Made by a program: the position numbers and the translations under genes. A stretch of DNA of 11,079 nt, taken from the NCBI GenBank assembly GCA_024220525.1, contig JAMYWO010000645.1, positions 1-11,079 of the forward strand. The letters are read 5' to 3'. Shown here one piece after another: positions 1 to 8,174 of this stretch; within the stretch, counting starts at the first letter, position 1, and the number at the start of each line of letters is the position of its first letter. The notes under the pieces are model-generated. The model did no database searches. It saw only the letters and a program-made list of their open reading frames with translations, and was not told the DNA's origin. Source of the stretch: Cochliopodium minus. Taxonomy: Eukaryota; Discosea; Himatismenida; Cochliopodiidae.

Positions 1-78
1 ATATTACAACTTTGTTAGCGGATATAAAATTTTTACTAACAAAATTTAAACTGTTGTAATATTTTTGGACATCCCTAA
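1..78. repeat. Nested inverted repeat, possible DNA-transposon terminus
   Basis: Seen: ATATTACAAC at 1-10 is a perfect reverse complement of GTTGTAATAT at 53-62. Just inside it, TTTGTTAG at 11-18 pairs with CTAACAAA at 36-43, leaving a 17-base loop and a 9-base one-sided bulge. The palindrome is followed by GGACATCCCTAA (67-78), which on the minus strand reads TTAGGGATGTCC next to a TA dinucleotide. Inference: a short terminal motif, subterminal inverted repeats and a flanking TA resemble the end of a TA-targeting cut-and-paste transposon or MITE cut by the window edge. It lies in intron sequence upstream of the CLU/TPR exon at 184. No transposase is visible. It could also be a chance AT-rich hairpin. 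Confidence 0.4.
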
Positions 79-148
79 TAAAAAATAAAAAATAAAAAAT
101 AAAAAATAAAAAATAAAAAATAAAAAATAAAAAATAAAAAATAAATTT
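79..148. repeat. (TAAAAAA)n heptamer microsatellite
   Basis: A single T recurs every 7 bases (79, 86, 93, 100, 107, 114, 121, 128, 135, 142), giving about nine to ten perfect TAAAAAA units. The array starts directly at the transposon-like terminus and lies in the intron upstream of the exon at 184. The same unit in the same orientation closes the window at 11012-11079. Confidence 0.9.
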
Positions 149-183
149 AAATATATTTCAAAAGATTTAAAATTTTTTAAAAG

Positions 184-3100
184 GAGAAAAAACATTGGAG
201 AAGAAAAAGAAAAAAGATTTTTTTGACAACGAAGACACTGAAAAAGTGCTTAGTACGATAAAGAGAGGAGGAATCAACATGAGGTACCTAGGGCTTATCA
301 GACAGCGAATGGAGAACGAGTTTGGAAGGAAGATGGTTCTCACTGAGATTCTCGCGAGAACCTCCAAAAACATATTGAGAGCAAGACTTCGAAATTTTCA
401 GAAATCATACAACAACAATCTTTTAAAAAATGAAAAAAATAATTTAAATAATTTTAAAAATAATCTTAATAATAATAATATTAATAACGAAAAAAATAAT
501 TTAAATAATTTAAATAATTTTAATAATTTTAATAATGAGAACAATGGTTTTAATAACTTTAATCGAGAGATAGAAATCAAAAACATCATCGTTCATTTTT
601 TCAACCAGATTTTCTTGCCTGATAACGAAGTTTCTACCAAGTTTTGCTCGAGGGATTTGAAGCTGAGCTGTTTGAAAAGATTCATTCTTGCTTTCACTGA
701 GGCGGAGATGAAGGAGGACCATGACATCCGGAACTCTGTTTTCATGAGACTTTTTTTCGAAAGATTGTGCGAGATGTTGTCCATTCATTTCTTTGATAGC
801 AGTGTTGAAAATAATTCATTATTAGGAGGTTTGAAAAAAAAAATTATTTTATTTTAATTATTTATTTTTAAAATTTTTAATACTTTTTGAATTTTATTTT
901 AAAATTTCTTTAGATTTATTATTTTATTTAATTATTTTATTTTTTAATTTTATTTTTTTATCATATTTTTTTTTACCTTTTTGAATATTTAATTTTTTTT
1001 TTCTTTTTTTTTCATATTTTTATGACTTTTTTAATTATTTTAATTTTGAATATTCAATATTTTTATTTTTAAATTTATTTTTTTACTTTATTGAATATTT
1101 TTTTAATTTTGATTTTTTTTTAATTTTTTTTCGAATATTCTATTACAATTATTTTATTTTAATTTTTTTAATAAAGGACAAGGTTGCGACCCTTTCAAAA
1201 TCAGCCACATAAAAGAAATAAATCCAAAGATAAAAACTCCTCATACAATCTACTTTGAAGAAGGGACAGCCCTCTCTGAAATGGCACACAAGGGAGACAT
1301 CTCCCTTCAATCCTCTCACAAACTCTTCAAAGAAGCTTCCCTCAAATACGAACAAAACTTGAAACTAAGACCTTCAGATACAAGAGCATTAAGAAATTGG
1401 GGTAAAAGAAATTTTAAAAATTAAATTAAAAATTAATTAAAAAATAATTAATTAAAAAATAAATAAAAAAATAAATAAAAATAATTAAAATATTTTAGGT
1501 ATTTCGTTAACATTGGAAGCAAATAACCAACTTTCTTTCGGAGGTAATTTTTCTTAATTTTAATTTAAAACTTTTTTCAAATAAATATATTTTTGAATAA
1601 ATATCTCGTTTAATCCAAAGTGTTTAATTCAAAAAGTTTATGAAAACAAGCCAAACAAATTTTACGATTTTTTTAAATTTTAATTCTATTTAAAAAAATC
1701 TAGAAATGAAAATTTATAAAAATATTATTTATTTTTAAATTTTATTTAAAAAAAAAAAAGAATCAGAAAAACTTTACAAAAAGGCGATAGAAAAATTCGA
1801 AAGTGCAAACTCCATAGAAAAAGATCACAGAACGCTTTTCTTATGGGGAAACTGTCTCTTGTCTTATTTCATACACTGCTACTTTGTTCCTAAATCCTCC
1901 GACGATCAAAACAACCTCAACCGCTTCTTTTCCAATCGTTCTAAAGAAATTTTCAGCAAGAAAACAAATTCTAAAGATGATGTCAACGAAAATAACGAAA
2001 ATGGTTATTTAATAATTTTTTTAAAACTTTTTAATATTTTCTTTTTAAATTATTTTTTTTTTGAACAGATTTTATTTTATTAATTTTTTTAATTTTTTTT
2101 TATTTTTTTATTAATTTATTAAATTTATTTTCATTAATCTAGTTTATTTTTTATTTTTCATTATTCTACTTTATTTTTGATTTTTCTTTATTATTTTTAT
2201 TTTTTTTTAAATTATTCATTTATTTTTCTAATATTTTTTGAAGATTTGCTCGAAAGAAACAAAGAGAAAGAGAAAGAAATATTGGGAGAAATATGCATCA
2301 AGTATGAACAATCTTACTCTATCAACCCCAAACAAGAAGAACTCCTCTACAACTGGGGAAACACACTTTTGTATCAATACAACCTATTATCAGGTAAAAT
2401 AAATAAAAAATTTAAAAAATGATAAAAATAATTAATTTAAAAAAAAAATAATATAGAAAAATAAAAAATTTAAAAAAAAAAATAAAAAAATATAAAATTA
2501 AAAAAAGAAAAAAGAAAATTACAAATAAAAATAAAATAAAAATAAAATAAAAATAAAATAAAAAATATTAAAAATAATTAAAAATAATATCTAAAAATAA
2601 TTTAAAAGGCAAAAAAAAAAGCTCTTCAAGTTCAATTATGGGAGAGAAAGAAAGATTTTTGTTGGAGAAATTGTGTGAAGCTGAAACAAAGTTTGAAACT
2701 TCTTTTGAACTCAGTGGTGGAACTAACTACAAATCCCTTTTGAATTTGGCTGTTGTTTCTTCTAAAATAAACCTAGTAAAAAATCTTGAAATAAAATAAA
2801 AAATAAAAAATAAACTTTGTAAAATGAAAAATAAAAATAAATAAAAATAATAAAAATAAAAATAAATTAAAAATAATAAAACGAATAAAAAATAAGTAAA
2901 AATAAAATAAAAAATAAACCTAGCATAAAATAAAAATAAAATAATTAAAACAAAAATAAAAAAAACAAAAATAAAAATAAAAATATAAAAATATAAAATT
3001 AAAATTAAAAATAAAATAACAAATAAAAAAATAAAAAATAAAATAAAAATAATCAAAATAAAAATAATCAAAATAATAAAACGAATAAAAAAATAAGTAA

Positions 3101-4363
3101 AAACAAAATAAAAATAAATAAAAATAAAAAAAAACAAAAATAAAAAAAAACAAAATAAAAATAAAAATAAAAATAAAATTATTCCAAAATATTTGCTTTT
3201 TAGACGAATAAAATACCAATAACCACAGAACAACAAAACACAACAGAAAACAAAGTAGAAAAAGAAAGTTGGGAAGAAAAATTCAAAAAATGCGAAAAAA
3301 TAAGAAACGATGATTACCTTCTGTACCACAACTGGGCCAACGCATTGTACTCCAATGTATCTATTTTGGCTTCATTACTCAACAAGTACAAGTCTGACAA
3401 TTTGAAATATTCGGAAATTATTTCTTCTTGTTATTTTTACTTGCAGAGTTCTTCTCAAATGTTCGTGAGATCTATCGAATTGAAACCTTCTTATTTGCCT
3501 TCCTTGTATAATTGGTCCAAAGTAAATTTTTATTAATTTAATTTAATTTTTTTTTGATTATATTTTATTAATTAAAATTTATTTAATTTTTATTTTAATT
3601 AAATTTATTTTATTTTTATTTGAGTAGTTTTTTTTTAATTTTAATTATTTCAATTCCATTAAATTTTTATTTTATTTTCATTATTTTATTTTATATTTTA
3701 TTAATTAATTTTTATTTTTTTAATTTATTTTTTTTTTTATTAATTAACATTTCTTCTTTATAAAAAGGTTCTTCTTTATATGATTTCACTCAAAATGCCT
3801 TCGTTTCAATTAAATACTTTTGTAGTATCTTTGGATCTTTTCCTACAAATTTACAACAGAATTGCCAAATGTAAAAAAAAAAACAAATTTCAAAAAAATT
3901 TTAAATTTTTAATTTAACTTGTTTATTTTAAAAAAAAAAATATTAAATAGTTTCTCCTAATTTAAAATTGAAGCCATTGGCGTTGATGTATAGCAGTCTT
4001 AAATCTAAAGAAGAACTTTCCCTTAAAATAGCGAAAACTATCAACATCTTTTCTCAATCTGAAAACCAGAACCTAAGAAACGAAGCACAAAAGATCCAAG
4101 AAAAGCTTAATTTGAGCCCAAGTAACTTTAATGAGAGCAATTCTTCTTTGAAAAACAAAGAAGATAACAATATCTTTATGATTTCTAGTGTCATCAAGAA
4201 TTTGGGTTCTCATTCTGTTAATATTGAAACTACTTCGAAATCTGTGTCTAGTACTATTCATCAGGCACAAGAAAATACTCAGCAGTTTGGGCAGACTCTT
4301 TTGGCAAGAATAAATATTGGAAATTTTCATAATAATTCGTTTATTGATGCTTCTTTCTTGTGA
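184..4363 (+). CDS. CLU-domain and TPR-repeat protein (5' partial, nine exons)
   Basis: Exons: 184-828, 1177-1401, 1499-1543, 1761-2003, 2244-2393, 2609-2775, 3204-3521, 3768-3870, 3951-4363 (TGA at 4361-4363). All join in frame to 768 visible residues. The first exon opens at an acceptor after 183 with no plausible start, so the N-terminus lies outside the window. Residues 29-36 read GINMRYLG, a hallmark of the CLU (clustered mitochondria, eIF3-135/Tif31-like) central domain, followed by a helical stretch ending LRARLRNFQK. An Asn/Lys/Leu-rich insertion follows (411-563). The C-terminal half holds at least four or five TPR-like units marked by RNWG, FLWG, YNWG, HNWAN and YNWSK, with linkers such as KYEQNLKLRPSD. 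Known: CLU proteins carry C-terminal TPRs and affect mitochondrial distribution and binding of mitochondrial-protein mRNAs. Inferred: a divergent CLU-like scaffold, not necessarily the CLU orthologue. The tail from about 4040 is Ser/Asn-rich and unrecognised. Confidence 0.8.
829..1176 (+). other. T-rich intron 1 of the CLU/TPR gene
   Basis: A 348-base intron starting GTTTGA after GAG and ending ATAAAG. It is almost pure T/A with long T runs and repeats of the pattern TTTGAATATT. It splits a codon in phase 1, and removing it joins GGA to the CAAGGTTGCGAC exon. No internal exon or RNA gene was seen. Confidence 0.75.
2776..3203 (+). other. A-rich intron 6 of the CLU/TPR gene
   Basis: A 428-base phase-0 intron running from GTAAAAAATC to TTGCTTTTTAG. 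It consists of AAAATA/AAATAAAA repeats, with a T tract only in the last dozen bases. Its reverse complement gives a long Phe/Ile/Leu/Tyr-only open frame (within 2727-3329) that is a composition artefact. No RNA gene or mobile element was seen. Confidence 0.75.
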
Positions 4364-4417
4364 TTAAATGAAAAAATTTAAAAATCTTTTGTGTTAATTA
4401 AAAATTATTTTTAATTT

Positions 4418-5766
4418 TCAGTTTTCTGGAAGATTTTCTTTGAATTTCAAATATACATTGTGAAGTAAAGTAGAATGAGGAGAAAAGAAAAAATTTATAG
4501 CAGTAGAATAATTGTCATCTTTTATGGAAAAAAAATGAAATAAAAATAAAAATATAAAAAAATAAAGTAAAATATGTTTACTTAATAAAGCTGAAGTATC
4601 AACTTGATGCCACCAACCAAAAGGTATAAACAAACAATCTGTACTTTTCAACAAAACTTTGTGTATTTTTGCTTTTTTAAAAAGAGGATAATTCTTGTGT
4701 ATAATATCATCATAGTGGAGGTCATTAGGAAGACCAGATGAATAAAGTTTTTTCTTTTTATCGTACAGTGGATAGACATAATGAGAATGAGTAGGATCGA
4801 TTAATGTTACTTGTTTTTTTCCATTCACAACACACAACCTGATAAAAAATTTATTTGATTTTTTTAATTTTATTTTTATAAATCTATTTATTTTTATTTT
4901 TTTTACAGATTTTCTGCTTCGTCAATATGCAAGGGAGTAGTTAAATTTAAATTTTTTTGAGAAATATGTCCCATCCAGAATCCAACCTGAGTAGCTTTTA
5001 ACAAATTAGTGAAAAAAGGTCTTTCTATATCCTCGTGCAAATTCTCAATATTATCAATTCCTAAAAATGGATTAAAAAACTTTTTGAATGTAAATTTAAA
5101 ATTAATGAACCTGTTATATATTTGTTTTGATTTTTATCTTTTAAAAATTCAGAAAAAGGTTTATTTTTTATCGTCTCTTCGTCTCTGTATCTATTTTCCA
5201 ATTAAAAAAAAATGTTTCCAATATTCTTAAAAAATTTTTTACCTAAAAATTTTATCTTCACCTAAAAAATCATTTCGAAAGAATTTATTTAAAATATTCA
5301 ATAAAAAAAAAATTACTTATTTCAAATTTGACACTTTCTTTTGACATTTTTTGTTCTAAATACGTTATATTCTTCCATAATTTACAAGCTTTCCAATTCT
5401 TTATTGCTCCTCTTACAATCATTGGTTCATTTTGTGCAACAAACTCTGTCAGAAATCTTTGTTCATTTGGAACGTTTTTTAAATTAAATTCTTTTATATC
5501 TTTAAATAAATTTTATTTTAATTAATTTTCTTCAAAAAAAAAAAAAAAATTATATTTAAATATGTCTAAATCATTCAAAATATAGGACATTGTTTTTATT
5601 TATCTTCCATGATTTAAATTGCATTTTTATTATTACCTTTTATCATTCTTCTCTCAATGAAAATATTCAATTTATCTTCTTTTATGAGACCAAATGAAAA
5701 GATTCCAGGATAAAGATAGAAGAATCCCACCTGGAAAAAAATGAATATGATCATCAAACTGTTCAT
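4418..5766 (-). CDS. JmjC/cupin-8 Fe(II)/2-oxoglutarate oxygenase with hydrophobic N-terminus
   Basis: Seven exons in transcript order: 5766-5637, 5499-5317, 5261-5243, 5190-5111, 5060-4907, 4838-4582, 4518-4418 (TGA). They total 924 nt, exactly 307 codons plus stop. Residues 65-75 (VAQNEPMIVRG...NW) match the N-terminal motif of cupin-8/FIH-class JmjC proteins. Metal ligands are H182-I-D184 in TPLHIDEAENLL and H266 in PFGWWHQV. K197 sits 15 residues after the first His, as the 2-oxoglutarate-binding Lys does in FIH. The active site therefore looks intact, and a 2-oxoglutarate-dependent hydroxylase (protein or other substrate unknown) is likely. The start at 5766 gives a hydrophobic leader, MNSLMIIFIFFQVGFFYLYP, suggesting signal peptide or anchor. 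A CCAG just before GTGGGA leaves an alternative upstream first exon possible. The gene converges on the CLU/TPR gene (54-bp gap) and diverges from the F-box gene. Substrate and orthology are unresolved. Confidence 0.85.
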
Positions 5767-5996
5767 TTTTTTTATATTTTTTTTTTCAGCTAAATAAATT
5801 TGGAAGAAGAAAATTTTTTAATTTTATGATCCATTCCTCTGACTTTCACACTGTTTGAAATATTTCACAAGAAGATTTAGAGATTTCGCTTTAAACAAAG
5901 TTTTTTCATTTTTTTTTTTTGACTGATAGCAAAATGATAATTTAAATGAATTGAATTCGATCCACAATTTATAAATATCCCAAAAATTAAATAAAT

Positions 5997-6027
<31 letters not shown>

Positions 6028-6032
6028 TTTCA
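5767..6032. promoter_or_regulatory. Divergent promoter region between JmjC and F-box genes
   Basis: These 266 bases separate two divergent start codons (5766 minus, 6033 plus), so the region must hold the 5' leaders and promoters of both. The F-box ATG is preceded by an A-rich AAATAAAAAATAAAAA tract (about 5990-6029). On the minus side, a 14-codon upstream open frame (ATG 5834, TAG ending 5790) lies in the presumed JmjC leader. The 5826-5905 stretch is more complex than typical introns here and may be transcribed leader. I see no defined TATA box that I could separate from background A/T. Confidence 0.45.
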
Positions 6033-6309
6033 ATGAAAGAAAATGTTGGTGAATTCTCAAAATTGCCCAGATTGCTTGTAACCAACAATATCTTGTCATA
6101 TCTCGATCCCATAGATATAAAATCTTTCTCCCTCACTTGCAAGTACAACAATCAATTATCTCAGTTCAATTATTTGTGGTATCTATTGTTTTGTTGCAAG
6201 TTTTATACTCCACTAAAACAATATGAAAACGAAATAAATTGGAAAGAAGAATATATAAGAAATATAAAGGGAGATTGGAAATTCTTCAGAGAAGTTTTCT
6301 TAAAACAAG
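6033..6309 (+). CDS. F-box protein (N-terminal exon)
   Basis: ATG at 6033 opens a frame whose residues 11-51 fit the F-box pattern: LPRLLVTNNILSYLDPIDIK, then SFSLTCKYNNQLS and LW. An NW...EEYI segment follows (residues 69-75), as often seen after F-boxes. Known: F-boxes bind SKP1 and recruit substrates to SCF (cullin-1) ubiquitin ligases. The frame after residue 92 meets CAAG|GTAAAAAAAA, a donor identical in style to others in this window. Splicing at 6309 to an acceptor at 6509 keeps frame and joins the membrane segment at 6510. Unspliced, the protein would end at 6366-6368 after a Lys-rich tail, 111 residues in all. I favour the spliced form slightly. The substrate-recognition region is not recognisable. 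Confidence 0.65.
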
Positions 6310-6509
6310 GTAAAAAAAAAAAGAAAGAAAAGTATATTAAATCATATCGAGAATTCCAAACAAAATAGAATCAATATAAGAAATAAAATTTAACTGAATA
6401 TTTATTTTTTTTTATATTTTATTTTTAATTTTAAAATCAATATTGATCAATTTTGTTATTTTTCTAAACATTCCCAATTAAACATCTTTCTAAAAAAAAA
6501 CAATTAAAG

Positions 6510-6823
6510 CGATGAAAGACTCTAAAAACAAATCAAGCCTTAGAGATTTTGTTTGTGCATTAACATGTATGATCCTTTTCAGCAGAAAAGGAGGATGGGT
6601 GGGATACATGGTATCAGTATCTTGCTTATTATTCTTCTTCTATTTGTTATCCACATGGGTGGGTCATTTCTCAGAAGTGGAAGGGAAAAACAGGCTGCCT
6701 AAACTCATTTTGTTTTTTGTAAGCAACAAAATTTTCATCAACAATTCTTTGGTTATGTTGATGTGTTTAAATATGTTTTCGATTTTTTTGTTTGTAGTTT
6801 TTGGTTTTTTAAAGAATTCTTAA
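6510..6823 (+). CDS. Multi-pass membrane segment: second F-box exon or separate small gene
   Basis: The frame ends TAA at 6821-6823. Counted from ATG 6512 it gives 103 residues with hydrophobic stretches at about 11-23, 28-50, 63-75 and 78-100, so two to four membrane passes. Two readings are possible. First, exon 2 of the F-box gene: acceptor AATTAAAG at 6509, G+CG completing an Ala codon, then ATG in frame, giving a 196-residue F-box/membrane protein. Second, an independent gene starting at 6512. The pattern of a first helix, a basic turn (SRKGGW) and a second helix recalls Asterix/PAT10-type ER proteins, but I see too few identical residues to name it. A GTAAGC...TTTGTAG pair (6719-6798) could be a further intron, though the sequence between reads as plausible membrane helix. 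Poly(A) signal AATAAA lies at 6827-6832. Confidence 0.5.
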
Positions 6824-6826
6824 AAA

Positions 6827-6855
6827 AATAAAATTAAAAAAAAATTTTATTTATT
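6827..6855. terminator. Opposed poly(A) signals between convergent genes
   Basis: AATAAA at 6827-6832 (plus) lies 4 bases after the stop of the membrane ORF. AATAAA on the minus strand at 6850-6855 lies 54 bases past the RPB7 stop. Only 85 bases separate the two stop codons, so the 3' untranslated regions probably overlap. In such AT-rich DNA the hexamer occurs often by chance, so position is the main support. Confidence 0.4.
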
Positions 6856-6908
6856 CAAAGTTATTTTCCAATTTTTAAATAAAATATTTTCTTTTAATTC
6901 TCGAATAT

Positions 6909-8091
6909 TTAATAATCTGATCTCAAGAGACCGAGGTAATCACCCTCTATGGTACCGATACAAGTGAACTTTCCTTCCAATTGTTTGGAACCTACAATTC
7001 TCAATCTAATGTGGTCTCCCTTTTTCATGGTGGTGGTCTGATCTTCAGAAACGACAACTAAAAACAGAACAAAATTAAAAGTTTATTATGAATTCAAAGA
7101 AAATCAGTTGTTTGGATGATCTAAGTTTATCTTTAAACTAAGTTTAAAATTTAGAGGAATGTCATATAATTTAAAATTTTCAAATCTCAACACAAGATAT
7201 TCTATTTAATTCTATTGAATTATCCTATTATCATTTTGTATGATTAATATTGACCCTATTTATTATTTTTTACAAACAAATGTATCTTTATAAACTTCTT
7301 TTCAAATTAATTAATACTCGAATATGATAAATATTAGAATTGGATCAAATGATAAAGTTAATTAATATAAGGCCAATATGAATGAAATTCATTTGATTAA
7401 CTAGTGTTGATAAATAAATGGTGAAGCATGAAAATATCCAAAATAAGAATCTTGTTAAAATAAGAATCAAACAAGCTATAAAAACCAGAAATAACTTCAA
7501 AATATTTTAAAAAAATAACATACTGGGATCTTCATTGTTCATATCTACTCTATAATTTTCAGGGGTTGGAATAAATACAGTGGTAGGACCAATGGTTGCA
7601 CCAAATCCGATGTTGTGGATTTCATAGATGATCCCATCGATGATCTCACCTTTGAATGGCTTGAATACCATCGCAGTATATTTTACATTAAAATAAGCAG
7701 ATCCAGTACCTGCTCTGATTTTTCCCTTTCCTATGAAGTTGACTCTGATGATGGCGATCACATATCCGTAGTTTTGTACGCATTTCCCTTCCTCTTCTTG
7801 ATGTAATCTTCTTTGGATAGTCTTCTTTAGATCTCCCACAAAATGTTGGGGTGTGAGCTCTATCGTTTTTTTCAATTGAACCTATTTTTTTGATCAATAA
7901 AGATAAAGATCAACAATCATAATAGGATAATTTTGTATATTTAATTCTTTTATTATCCATTTATTCATGTGATATTCTAATATTTTTATTTTCATTTTCC
8001 AATATCTTATAATATGTTTGATTATTGGAAGATAATTTCATTATTAACAAAACCATCCTTTTAATTTTGAAGAACATACAGTAAAAAACAT
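6909..8091 (-). CDS. RPB7: RNA polymerase II subunit RPB7
   Basis: Three coding exons in transcript order: 8091-8080 (only ATG TTT TTT ACT), 7881-7524 and 7057-6909 (TAA). They sum to 519 nt, 172 residues, the same as the human subunit. RPB7 forms a stalk with RPB4 on Pol II in the nucleus, contacting nascent RNA and supporting initiation. Diagnostic sequence: start MFFTVQLKKTIELTPQHFVG, the tip/RNP-like domain with NYGYVIAII (41-49), the linker VKYTAMVFKPFKGEIIDG (70-87), and the C-terminal S1/OB fold with IGPTTVFIP and the terminal DYLGLL (163-168). The family paralogues RPC25 and RPA43 fit less well in length and in this linker. The gene lies 83 bp downstream of the ependymin-like gene on the same strand and converges with the F-box/membrane locus. 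Its last intron (7058-7523) is unusually long and of mixed sequence. Confidence 0.95.
7058..7523 (-). other. Long last intron of RPB7
   Basis: A 466-base phase-1 intron, donor GTATGT and acceptor TGTTTTTAG on the minus strand. Unlike most introns here it has few homopolymer runs and more even base use. I looked on both strands for coding exons, tRNA-like stems and snoRNA C/D boxes and found nothing convincing. Short direct repeats (AAATAAGAATC twice, about 7440-7469) and AATTAATTAATA-type tracts are present. Confidence 0.7.
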
Positions 8092-8174
8092 TTAGAAGAC
8101 AGTTCAATTTTTTTTTAATTTTTTTTCTGAGGAATGAAAGATAGAAAAAAATTGTTTAATAAAATTTAATTGGC

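Noticed and set aside
195-373. TTG at 195 as a non-ATG start, or ATG at 279 as the true start, of the first gene
   Set aside because: The frame is open back to a splice-acceptor-like AAG at 181-183, and the ATG at 279 lies near the CLU motif GINMRYLG. An internal exon fits better.
2727-3329. 200-codon minus-strand open frame rich in Phe, Ile, Leu and Tyr
   Set aside because: It is the reverse complement of an A-rich intron plus parts of two TPR exons. The product has no complexity and the plus strand explains the region.
4073-4330. 85-codon minus-strand open frame
   Set aside because: It is antisense to the last exon of the CLU/TPR gene, which joins in frame to the rest of that gene.
5824-6099. 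91-codon minus-strand open frame upstream of the JmjC gene
   Set aside because: It overlaps the F-box start on the other strand, has a low-complexity middle, and I found no splice that links it in frame to the JmjC exons.
6719-6798. GTAAGC...TTTGTAG as an intron in the membrane ORF
   Set aside because: Splicing would leave a very short C-terminus and remove a good hydrophobic helix. The unspliced frame is open and ends next to a poly(A) signal. It is not excluded.
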